From Puccinellia tenuiflora (taxonomy: Eukaryota; Streptophyta; Magnoliopsida; Poales; Poaceae), in NCBI GenBank assembly GCA_012064385.1, contig QRDG01000064.1, positions 79,520-143,519 of the forward strand: a stretch of DNA of 64,000 bases, in the 5' to 3' direction. The translations under genes and the position numbers were made by a program. The notes under the pieces were generated by a model. That model saw nothing but the letters and a program-made list of their open reading frames with translations. It was not told where the DNA came from and made no database searches. This document shows, in pieces, positions 35,248 through 44,328 of the stretch. Position 1 is the first letter of the stretch; each line of letters opens with the position of its first letter.

Positions 35248-37250
35248 TGTCGAGGTTGGGGCTCGGCAAATCCCTGGGTTGAGTACCCCGGGTTGATTGA
35301 GGGGGAGAGAGATGAACGTTGGTGATCACGACGGCTAACAGGGGGCGAATTTACCCAGGTTCGGCCCCTCGAGATGAGGTAAAGACCTACTCCTGCTTGT
35401 CTGATATTATCGAGGTGGCTACAATGGCGAGATGGCAATCTCGCTAGGGTTTGCCTGTGTGTTTCCTGACCTAGGTGGCGCACCCTCCTGGCCTTTATAT
35501 CACAGGCCAGGTCTCGGGTGGACGGTGCGGATTGCACATTACAGGATAAGGAAAGCCATCACCGGCCTAACCGGCTACTTGGGCCACACGGTACACTTCA
35601 TGGGCTTTAATGGGCTTCCCTTGGCGTGACCCAGGTACCACCACCGTGGGGTACCCGAAAGGTAGCCCCACGACAGTAGCCCCCGAGTGCTTAGTCAAAT
35701 TGCAGAGTCGAGTAAAGGACTCCTTCCTCCGGGCACGCCACCTGGTTCCTTTACTAGTCAACCTTCGGCTGCAATTGTCTTGAATAATCGGGTGCGCCTC
35801 ATGATCTTCTTGATTCGCCAACTTTCGACTGTCGTTGTCCTTAGTCATCGGGTGCGCGAACAGCGCTCCCGATGGGAGTAGCCCCCGAGATTAAGCTGAA
35901 TTGCTTGCGATTGAGGTTAAACTCAATTTTTCTTCAGTCGAAAAGTCCGCTCCCGATGGGAGTAAAAAGATGACTCGAAATGCCCGAGTCAAAACTGGCC
36001 TTGCTCGACTTACTTTGTACTGAGCCTTGATGGCCTACTGAATTGACTTAAACTCAGCTCGGAAAGCTTACTGGTTGTTCATCCACTTGAATGATGAATT
36101 CGGGTGTCATCAGCTTTGTAAAGCTTACTATGTACTTGTCTCACTCGAATGGATTGTCGAGTGCTCTGCCAGATCGTTGGCTTACTTGATACGAATCCAT
36201 AGTGACGTCAAGGATGACATCAGTGATGACGCTTCCTGGCACACTCTGCGCCCGATGGGACGTGACGAAGTGGGCCCACTGTCGCAGCGGCCGCCGTTGA
36301 ATTTGGACCGTTGGGCGCGGAACTTTCGCGAAGTGATGATGACGCCTTGGTTCCCGTGCGTAGTGGAGGGTGACAGTTGCCCTCTCCGCGCGACACGTGG
36401 ACGGCCGGATGGTTGCTTCGGGCTACGGTTCCGTGGATGACGGCTAGGATGAACTGCCCCCGCGGTATATAATTTTCACCGCGGCGTGGGAACAGTTCAC
36501 CAAGCCTTCATTCCCGTCTTCTCCGCTACCTCATCTCCATTGCCATTTGCACCGAGATCTCCAGAAGCTCTCCCCTCCTCCGCTAGCACCATGGGCCAGA
36601 AGAGGGTAAAGGGAGCAGAAAGCTCCGCCGCCGGCGATGACGCCGGCATGAAGAAGTTGGAGGGCGATTGGGGGAAGTCGTCCATGAAGGCGGCGGAGCT
36701 GGACAACCTCCGAGAACAGGGATTGCTGCCGCCGACGAGCACGGCGACGACGCGCGCCCCCGGTAAGGATGTAATCCCCTCTCCTCGCGATGGGGAGCGT
36801 GTGTGCTTCGTGGAATTCCTTCCACGGGGCTTCGGGTTCCCCATCCACGATTTTGTTCGTGGTCTTCTTTTCGCCTATGGGATTCAGATCCATGATCTGA
36901 ATCCCAACAGCGTCTTGAGCATTGCGAGTTTTATTGTGTTATGCGAGTGCTTTCTGGGGATCGCACCCAACTGGAACCTCTGGAAGTCGCTCTTCATGGT
37001 GCGACGGATGGTGGGGCGGTCGAAGCAGACGTACCCTGTAGGCGGCTTCGGAATCCAGCTGCGCGGCGACACGTCCTTCTTCCAGCTGAAGAAATCTGAC
37101 TCCGTCCAGAACTGGCGGAAGAAATGGTTCTACATCAGGTGGGACCAAGAAGGCCTTCCCGAGTTCGCCGCTGATCGACCTCTGCGAAGGACCAATGCCT
37201 GGTCGCACTCTCTGTCAAAGGAGGACAATTTCACATTATATATTTTCTCC
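35248..37250 (-). mobile_element. Tat-type Gypsy fragment: 3' LTR plus antisense ORF region
   Basis: A 428-bp LTR (35248-35675) reads TGTCGTGGGG...CCTCGACA on the minus strand. It is preceded on that strand by the polypurine tract CTCGGGGGCTAC. The adjoining internal DNA (35676 to about 37250) carries an opposite-strand gene, the organisation known for Tat-lineage elements. The rest of the element is missing, and HEI10 intron sequence resumes near 37250. Limits at the inner end are approximate. Confidence 0.65.
36463..36473 (+). promoter_or_regulatory. TATA box of the antisense ORF
   Basis: GGTATATAATT lies about 120 bases before the ATG at 36591, in GC-rich promoter-like DNA and on the strand opposite to the LTR. 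Confidence 0.5.
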
Positions 37251-37253
37251 TAA
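36591..37253 (+). pseudogene. Antisense ORF of the Tat-type element (Transposase_28/PF04195-like), truncated
   Basis: From the ATG at 36591 the protein has a low-complexity start. It then reads PRGFGFPIHDFVRGLLFAYG, LNPNSVLSIASFIVLCECFLG and FMVRRMVGRSKQTYPVGGFG, the conserved core of the plant 'putative gypsy type transposon' family. It runs on the strand opposite to the LTR. Its own TATA element (GGTATATAATT, 36463-36473) and a short leader precede it. The reading frame runs into intron DNA after about codon 210 (near 37225), so the C-terminus is lost. Function in the family is unknown. Confidence 0.7.
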
Positions 37254-38021
37254 TTAGAACCTTAAAGACATGTATCACCTTTGAACATGTTACTGAGGAT
37301 TTTTTATCAGTTTTCAAATATGATGTTATTATTAGTATCCATGTTTTACTATGCTGATATCATCCAAACTTCATATTTTGTTATTTCTCAGCCATATGAA
37401 GCCTATTGACATAAATCCAAGTGATGAATGGACGAATGTAAGTATCCCTTTGAATTTGATTGAGGATGACATTACGTATTCTATTTTCCTCTAATTCATC
37501 TGTTCTGATAACTTTATTTGTTACCCCAGATGTCAATGACTGGAATTTCTCCACAGATACGTATCCTTAATATTTTTTCACTGGACCTACAGTAGGATTA
37601 TTCTTATGTTGTTTTGTTGAATAACATTGCTGTCCACAATATGAAATCTAGTGCCTGATTAACTTTATGTTTCAGCATTCCTGTAATTCGAACAGAACAA
37701 ACTAAGATTGAAAAAGGAAGTTGCTAAAGAGTCAGTTATGTCACTGTTTATGCTATTCCAAGGTTTATTCTTTTGTTACTAGCATGGCAATCATTTAGCT
37801 TTTCCTTAACATGATACAAACCAGTTATGAAAAGTGCATACAAGAGTGTTATGTTTTATATTGGAGAAAAGGACCTTGAGATGCAATACAAGATGAACAG
37901 AATTGTTGGTCAATGTAGGCAGAAGTGTGAACTTATGCAGGCAAAGTTCAGTGAGAAACTGGAAGTGTGTTCTCGGGCATGCCCAACATAATGGACGGTG
38001 GCGACCCCCTGAGACAAGGTA

Positions 38022-38640
38022 ATTTATGGCATCATGTACTCGATTCATTTAGTTGTTCAGACTATGACTCATATGCAATAAAGCCTTTGTTCCAATACTA
38101 TGGCTTTTACTATTATTTTTACTTGAGAGATATTAAGGTTCTGTTACATGCATCTATAGAGGTTTGCAAAGCTGGGTACAGCCTGCCCTGCCAGGCACCC
38201 TGCTTGTCGCTGCCCTGGCTGCTCTGCCTAGCACCGTAGAGAAATGGGCCTTTTAGAGCTTAGATTAAACTAGATAGCAGTGGACATAATCATATAAAAT
38301 ATTGATATGTTATCTTGCTTCTTGCCCTCCATCTTCAGGTTCTCCATCATTCTCTAGCATCACCATGGTGGCTGAGGTAGAGGCGGCGTGCGGCCTGGAG
38401 GTGGAGCGTACCCTCATCGACGTCGAGGAAGCTTCTTATGATTATTACAGTTATGATTGTTCATTTTTCTTTGTGAGAATTTGATAAGAGTTATGATTGT
38501 TACAGTTATGAGAGCACATGTTGCTACATTGTTCATTTGTCATGCTAGATAGTAATTGTGAAATTTTGTCATGCAAGATTGTTCAACCTGAATTTATATG
38601 CGTTTATTGTGCATTTATCTGCATGTAATGTCGGCTTATA
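38022..38640. other. Unassigned captured DNA in the CACTA element
   Basis: The beginning is probably HEI10 intron (GTAATTTATGG follows the last exon piece). A short open segment at 38360-38440 (MVAEVEAACGLEVERTLIDV) could be another captured exon, but I do not recognise it. Confidence 0.3.
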
Positions 38641-39018
38641 TTGTGTAATTATATGCCTTAAAGTGCCTCCATTTTTAGTGCCTCCAACTATAAATGGAGG
38701 CACTTTTTAATAGTGCCTCCAATTGTAAATGGAGGCACTATTAAAAAGTGCCTCCAATTGCATATGGTGGCACTATCCTAATAATGCCTCAAATTGCAAT
38801 TGGTGGCACTAATGAAAGTGTTGGAAACTATAAATGGAGGCACTATTCAAACTGATGGCAATTACAAATTGAGCCACTATCCAAAAGTGCCTCAAAATAC
38901 AATTCCCTACACGATCAAATCCAACACATTGAAAAGTGCCTCCAAAACTAATTAGAGGCACTTTTAGAATAATTAGGGGCATTTTCAACCGCCTCTAATT
39001 TTAGGATGTGATGTAGTG
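38641..39018. repeat. CACTA right subterminal repeats and terminal inverted repeat
   Basis: Repeated GTGCCTCCA/TGGAGGCAC units, several in inverted orientation, end in GGATGTGATGTAGTG at 39018. The reverse complement is the CACTACATCACATCC terminus. Confidence 0.85.
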
Positions 39019-39746
39019 TCGGAGCCGCCACTTTGCACCTCGCTCAGATCACAGACCACCATGCCTTTCAGAAGATCCACCCAGCAGAGGATAGAGCTTC
39101 CAAACGAGAAGGACATGTCAGCGGAGAAGTACACGTCGGGCTTGCAAAGCTCAAGGGGCAGGCGCCCTGCCTTCACGACCCATTCTTCGGCGGACGGGTA
39201 CCACAGATAGAGCTCAGCTGCGGCAACATCAGAGCTTTCTACCCTGACGAGTTCGGCGAGAGTGTAGCCAGCGCCGGCCCCGTCGCACACGACAACAGCT
39301 GTGTGACGCTTGATGTTTTGGTGGTAGTCGTTGAAGGGTAGCCGGGGAATCGTGGAGAGGGAGTTGTTAATGGCGTCGTAGATTAGAAAGCATCCTCTGT
39401 TATTGTAGCCGGGGCGGTAGTGGCCAGCATAGAGGGCGACAAGGTGCTTGTCCATGCTCGAGATGCAGGCCGAGTTTGCACTATTGCAGAGTGGTGGGAT
39501 GGATTTCGTCGGCCGCAGAATGCTGAGGGAGGATAATTCCGGTGGATCCGCGAGGCGTGCGTCGGGTTTCAAGCTCGGCAGGTAGGCGGTGATTGCATCA
39601 CTATACTCCTCGTCGCTTGGTCGTATTTTTCTTCCCTTGGTCACGCGAACGATTGACTCTCGGCCTCCTTCGGTCTCCCCGGTGAGTGTTGCGTCATCGT
39701 GGGAGAAGAAAATATAGCGGTCGAGCAAAACCCACGAAGGCGCCAT

Positions 39747-39916
39747 TGCAGCTAGGGTTGGGGCGAGGAACTAAGAAGGGAGCGTGAGAGATTTGGGGAT
39801 CGAGGAGAGGGGGCTCTTCCTATTTTTGCGAAACAAAAAGGGCTCGGATCTTGAGATCACCGGCGACGGAAACGATATCTGCAGCAAACACATGAGGATC
39901 GACGCTTCACTCCTAA
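39747..39916. other. Upstream flank of DUF1618 copy A
   Basis: This is the probable 5' leader and promoter side of the minus-strand gene. No clear TATA box was chosen. Confidence 0.35.
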
Positions 39917-40188
39917 GACTAGCCACAATGAGGGTATAATAAGTAGTAACATAGGTGCCATGTTGACAAAAAGATGACGTGACATAACAATAAATTAAGA
40001 GAGAGGAGGTAGTGGTATCATGATATGATACCGTACATAACGGATTTCAAGACACAATGAGTCTATAAGCTAATAAATGATATGTATCATGGTACTACAA
40101 ATATGTTACTACCCATAATAGAGATAGTAACATAGACTAGTATCATATGCATGATACTAGTTTATGTTACTTACCATTGTGACTAGTC
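39917..40188. mobile_element. Tourist/Harbinger MITE, 272 bp
   Basis: Ends GACTAGCCACAATG and CATTGTGACTAGTC are near-perfect inverted repeats, flanked by TAA on both sides. The AT-rich interior has further inverted symmetry (TAGTAACATA and TATGTTAC). Confidence 0.85.
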
Positions 40189-40346
40189 TAATTAAACTGA
40201 CTGACGCCGCCTTTTTCGACTCGGTTTTCAACTGTTGATAGGAAAACTGACTCCGTCCTATGGGCCAAAACCGGGTGTGCTAGTGTCTGGTTTCCACGAA
40301 AGAAAAATATTTCAATATTTTAGCAGATGGAAACACAAGCTCTATA

Positions 40347-40497
40347 CTCCCTCCGTATAAAAATGTAACATGTTTTGAACTTTTGCTTTTCATCCCGTAT
40401 CTAGACATGTTTTAGTGCAAGGTTCATTTGAAGCTATGGTGGCCAATTGTGTGAAGCTGAGAAAGAAAACACATCTTATATTTTGATACGGAGGGAG
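40347..40497. mobile_element. Stowaway MITE carrying a 39-bp LINE-derived insert
   Basis: It begins CTCCCTCCGTA and ends with TACGGAGGGAG, with TA target duplications; the size (151 bp) is typical. Bases 40431-40469 are identical to 40614-40652 in the neighbouring LINE. Confidence 0.88.
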
Positions 40498-40500
40498 TAT

Positions 40501-41175
40501 GTAGGAATAGCTACGGCTGCTTGGTTTATCTGGTGGAGGCGTCGAGAACTGAAGTACAAAAAATAAGCCCCAAGTACGAGCAGGTTAGTACTACTACAGT
40601 ACACTATCCATTAAAGCTATGGTGGCCAATTGTGTGAAGCTGAGAAAGAAAAAACAGGCTACCCTGAAGAGGGGATGGACGAGGCCGCCATTAGGAGCGG
40701 TCAAATTAAATACCGATGCAGCAGTTAACCTTGATACAAGGAAGGCGTCGTCAGGAGCAATCATACGCGACGCGAGTGGACAGTTTCTAGCAGCACGAAG
40801 AATGGAAATTGCGGTGTAATTGATGTACCCACAGCAGAAGCACAAGCCTTGCGCGATGGATTACGTCTTGCAGAGAGCATGGGGTGTAATCGAAACTGAT
40901 TCAATGGAGACGGTGCAGGCCCTTGCTGATCCATGGAACCATAGGACACTGGGTATGGTGTTTTTAGATGAGTGTCGGTTGATCATGGCAGGGTTCGATT
41001 CGACATGTTTAGCTCATTGTCCTCGAGAAGCAAATAAGGCGGCCCATATGATTGCTAGATCTGTAGATGCTACTAATGTTTGGGTTGAAGAACCGCCTAT
41101 GTTTCTTTATCCACAGTTAGTGGATGATGTAACCGTTATTGAGTAATTAATAAAGGTTACTAATTTGTTAAAAAA
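40501..41175 (+). pseudogene. LINE ORF2 tail with RNase H-like domain, broken
   Basis: The segment starts with AAWFIWWRRRELKYKK. It contains the plant LINE RNase H-like (RVT_3) motifs: GWTRPPLGAVKLNTDAAVN with the first acidic residue, TAEAQALRDGLRLAESMGC, then IETDSMETVQAL, and CPREANKAAHMIAR near the end. The motifs lie in different frames: an in-frame TAA stands at 40817-40819, and frame changes occur near 40815 and 40890. A TAATAAAG signal and an A run at 41170 mark the 3' end. It is a 5'-truncated dead copy. Confidence 0.75.
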
Positions 41176-42085
41176 AACTCTATATGTAGGAAGCAAACAG
41201 TTAAGAAGAAAATTTATTTCATACCGAAGCAAAGTTTACTTGCATCCAAAGAAAAGCCAACTTATCTTCGTAAGGAAGCAAATTGCATGCCTTGAAAATC
41301 ATTTTGCTAGAGTAATTAATTTTCTTAAATATGATGCTGCTAAATTTCATAAAAAGAAGAACAAAGAGTGGTCATCCGAAGTTCGAGACAAGTTGGTTCA
41401 AAAGATGTGTAATTAGGAGTGTGGGTCGTGGACCGGTAGAGAGCCGCGTATTATTTTTCGTCTTCTCTTCGCCTCCTCTATCCGTCAGTTTGCTCCTACT
41501 TCAGCCGGCCTTGCCAATGTCAGGATGGGTGGGGAAACCGATCAATGGGTTGTAGTATTTAGTTAGATTAGTTTTTTTAAATAGATTAGGTTACGATTTC
41601 CGTAGCGACCTTCCATTTGGCCAACATCGCTGTGGAGGAATCATCAAGTGTTATTCGACCCTTCGTTCCATTACGTGGTTTCCTTCCAACGCCAATGATG
41701 GTGTTGGAAGATTAATTTTTTATAGGTACGGTCCTTCAAATCTTACTTCTTTGGATCGATTTTGGAATTTCTATCATGGATGTCACGAGGAGGATGGTCA
41801 TTGCAATATTTTTTCCCCGGTCATGGAATGTTGGTCCTGGACTATTGCCAATGTTTTACTTAGTGATTGTGTTGAGTGCATAGCATCAGCTCAAAATCAA
41901 ATTTATGGGAGAACCCTAGCTTGTTGGTTTTCATAGGTCTATTGTTTGGTAGAAGTGTTATTTTCATGTAATTGTCATTAGAAAAGTACATGATTGTATA
42001 GTTGAAGAAGAAAGAGTTTGAAAATCTCGATAACCTGCTTGTTTCTCTTAGACTCCTTTTTGTAACTGTTGTCTATTGGGGATAC
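41176..42085. other. Unassigned stretch
   Basis: Two open segments, 41165-41416 and 41751-41936, have no recognised family and no splice or promoter evidence. The second includes GCHEEDGHCNIFSPVMECW. They could be decayed repeat or gene fragments. Confidence 0.3.
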
Positions 42086-43510
42086 ATCGATTTCCTCTCG
42101 GGCCTTACCCACTTTTGTTATCTCTAGCCTTGTTATTAGGTTCAAGCGAAGTGGAGGGCGAAGTGTTGGTGTCCTTGAGATATATGTTTAACACTTGGGT
42201 TGCTGATGACGGGATTGATGAGAGTGTTCTTCTCCCTCAACAACGCCAACAAGTACTCTTGATACCCTGAAAGGAAGATAATATACTAGGGATAGGTTGA
42301 GCCTCCAAGTGCAGAGTATGTAGAAGTGGTAGTTTTTCCCCAAGAAGGTGACTCGAGGGTTTAATATCGAACTCTCGGGGAATCAGTAGTGTGGGTTTAT
42401 CTTCTTGTCCTTCTCTAGATTTCCTGCAAACAAAATAGATTGCTTTGTGCCCTCAACCTCACCAAGTGGTTGTCAAGCACAAGGTGTGAGAATGATATTA
42501 AGATGATAATGAATGCAAAACAGTAAATAAAAATGCAATGGTGCTGAACAAGTATGCAAGGATGATAGTAATGATGATGGATGGTATTTTTGGGGTTTTT
42601 ATATGTGAATGCAAGAAGTAAAAGTGTTTTTGTATTTTCTGATTTTACAATGGTAATACAACGGTGACCGTAATCATGTTCAGCAGCTCATACGGTGCTA
42701 ATTAGTGAAGCTCAAGAGAGAGAGAGAGATACATATGCTACTGCCACAAACCCATAGTCCAGAGGTGGACTACTCCCTCTTCATCATGGAGACGGTGGAG
42801 ATGTCGATGGAGAAGAAGGAGACCTCTCCGGCAGGGCTCCGCCGGAGTTTTCCCCCTCCAATCTGCAGCTTCCTGGTCTCTGTTTCTTGTTTCTCTTCTG
42901 TGGCGGCTCTCCTTTCGAAGAACGTCGGGGGACCCTTTATATAGGTGTTTTTAGGTCACGAGGATGCTTTTGGGTGAAGGATCTACGCAAACGGGGCCAC
43001 GAGGGCTGAATTAGGTGGGCCCACGTGGCCTGGTACTGTAGCCGCGTGGGGCCCCCTATTTTGGCCCTCCGGCCTCCTTTCGCTTGCTTCTTTCGCTCCA
43101 ATGTCTTTCTCCTTCCAAAATAATGACCCCCGTAAATTTATAGCTCATTATGACGTCGTTAAGGTCCTGAAACAAATAAAGAAAGAAATAGGGGTTTTCT
43201 GCCTGCACAGGATTAATTCCATAAAAAGGGGAAATCATTATTAATTACCAAAAATCATTAAATAACAGTAATATACCCCTTATATGATGCAAATATGAAT
43301 GGAATATAAGTATTATAGTGCAAAGTTCATGTATGCATTTTAGATGCATCAGTTGCCCACTTGGGCATCACAATTGTTCATGCCAAGTACCATATGATAT
43401 ATTGCACCTCTTAATACAAGCTATCTTTGTTTCAGTATAATATGTGTTTTTAATCCGTCTTCCTCATTTTGTTGTGTTTATCATATAATTTAGTCATCCA
43501 TATAGTACAC
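42086..43510 (+). pseudogene. Second copy of the BIG 3' end, split by solo LTR 3
   Basis: 42120-42203 resembles BIG 11995-12052 (GGTTCAAGCGAAGTG and ATATGTTTAACACTTGGGTTG). After the solo LTR, 43352-43510 continues with GCCCACTTGGGCATCAC and then matches the BIG 3' UTR (CTTTGTTTCAGTATAATATG, CATTTTGTTGTGTTTA). The copy contains an extra tandem GGCGAAGTG segment and no open frame. Only the 3' end of BIG is present. Confidence 0.75.
42204..43351 (-). mobile_element. Solo LTR 3 in the BIG 3'-end copy
   Basis: 1148 bp. The minus-strand start is TGATGCATCTAAAATGC and the plus-strand start is TGATGACGGG, with an exact GTTGC duplication (42199-42203 and 43352-43356). Internal phrases (GAGCCTCCAAGTGCAGAG; a CT-rich leader-like part ending TTTATATAGG) relate it to solo LTRs 1 and 2, but it is a different subfamily. 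Confidence 0.85.
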
Positions 43511-44328
43511 CACGTATTACGTATCACTAATTATTTTTATTTTGGATTAATATATTTTGTTCCAAATGTACGATATTGCCAGGTATTACATATTACACCA
43601 AAAATTATATGTCGTTGAATCAACACAAGCAAAAAACTATAGAAACATACTTAACATAAAAGGCAAACACACATGAAACGTCCATGAACAGTTACAATCT
43701 AATAGACGCCATGCATTAGAGATAAATCCATGGTTGTTAATACATACAACCCACCATGTCTGATAATGATAAGATGCAAACCTACAGTAAATTTAGAATA
43801 CATGGACCTAAGCAAAAACAAGTAGCGTTGTCAGTCCAAATTGCCACAAGATATGTTGCTAAGATCTCAAAGCTTCATCCTCTTTCCACTTGCCCTAACT
43901 CGCTTGCCTCTACCAGTTTCTAGCAAAAGCAGATATGGCTGTCAAACGCATAATACTTAATCCATCTAAGCATATGTCATGTTAGAATTATTGTCAAAGA
44001 GGGGGGGTTGCACATGAGAGGCAAAGTACATCTGCAACGAGAACTACGTGTATGACTACTCTGATTTGTGGTTTAAACCGTTAATACTTTTGAGATATAA
44101 GTTTGACAATAAATTTAACCAATGAAATGTGGTTTATGTGTTACAAAAATTACACCATTGATTGAATTTGTATTCAAAAGATGTTTTTAATCATATATTA
44201 TTTAAGTCACATGTATATTGGTCTAATTTTACAGCTAAAGTTAAATCCCAAAAAAAACATGCACACCTTATATTTTAGAACGGAGGAAGTATTATTTAAT
44301 GTGCAGCACCAAGTCACCAACACATTGA
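43511..44328. other. Unassigned AT-rich spacer
   Basis: I see no gene. A decayed Stowaway-like end (TATTTTAGAACGGAGGAAGTA) lies at 44269-44291. Confidence 0.4.

Larger units (their letters stand above)
35063..38021 (+). pseudogene. HEI10: Captured HEI10 (CCNB1IP1-like meiotic E3 ligase) exons
   Basis: HEI10 is a RING/coiled-coil protein that marks meiotic crossover sites. Exon pieces with conserved splice signals: 35063 to about 35136 (TEDAKNILSNDGACPICDQ, the second half of the RING), 37392-37437 (HMKPIDINPSDEWTN), 37530-37560 (MSMTGISPQI) and 37825 to about 37961 (MKSAYKSVMFYIGEKDLEMQ through NRIVGQCRQKCELMQAKF). The last runs without an intron into a piece resembling a later exon (FSGMPNIMDGGDPLRQ, to about 38021). 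Missing are the first exon with the RING start, most of the coiled coil, and the C-terminus. The frame changes at the internal fusion. A retrotransposon sits in one intron (35248-37250). It cannot encode full HEI10, but sense or antisense transcripts could pair with the parental mRNA (speculative). Confidence 0.8.
23089..39018. mobile_element. Non-autonomous CACTA element with captured host genes
   Basis: The left end CACTATGTCACGTCCTGG (23089) and the reverse complement of the right end, CACTACATCACATCCTAA (39018), form imperfect terminal repeats. TCG is duplicated outside both (23086-23088 and 39019-39021). Subterminal GTGCCTC/GAGGCAC repeats lie at 23112-23118, 32210-32420 and 38655-39000. 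The element sits cleanly within the DUF1618 coding frame. No CACTA transposase is recognisable. Inside are an RNFT1-like fragment, HEI10 exons, a gag-only LTR element with its own nested solo LTR, and a Tat-type Gypsy fragment. Without the nested insertions it would be about 5 kb. Confidence 0.85.
20983..39746 (-). pseudogene. DUF1618 gene copy A, split by a solo LTR and a 15.9-kb CACTA element
   Basis: A grass-specific DUF1618 protein of unknown function on the minus strand. Coding pieces in protein order: 39746-39022, 23088-23055 and 21537-21139. Removing the CACTA element (23089-39018) with one TCG, and the solo LTR (21538-23049) with one CACCC, gives a continuous frame of about 385 codons. 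The first piece holds the conserved LADPPELSSLS, AVVVCDGAGAGYTLAELV, LYLWYPSAEEWVVKAG and CWVDLLKGMVVCDLS. The last holds the MACVGGVIKF-MDGYF and FPVLSMHEADVVYLVF segments. Compared with copy B it stops early (TAG ending at 21139). Downstream sequence still resembles the missing C-terminus but carries a local duplication (21000-21110) and the MITE. The gene is dead as it stands. Confidence 0.9.

Noticed and set aside
36591..37253. Reading the open frame as a host gene
   Set aside because: Its core matches the gypsy-type transposon family, and it adjoins an LTR and polypurine tract on the opposite strand.
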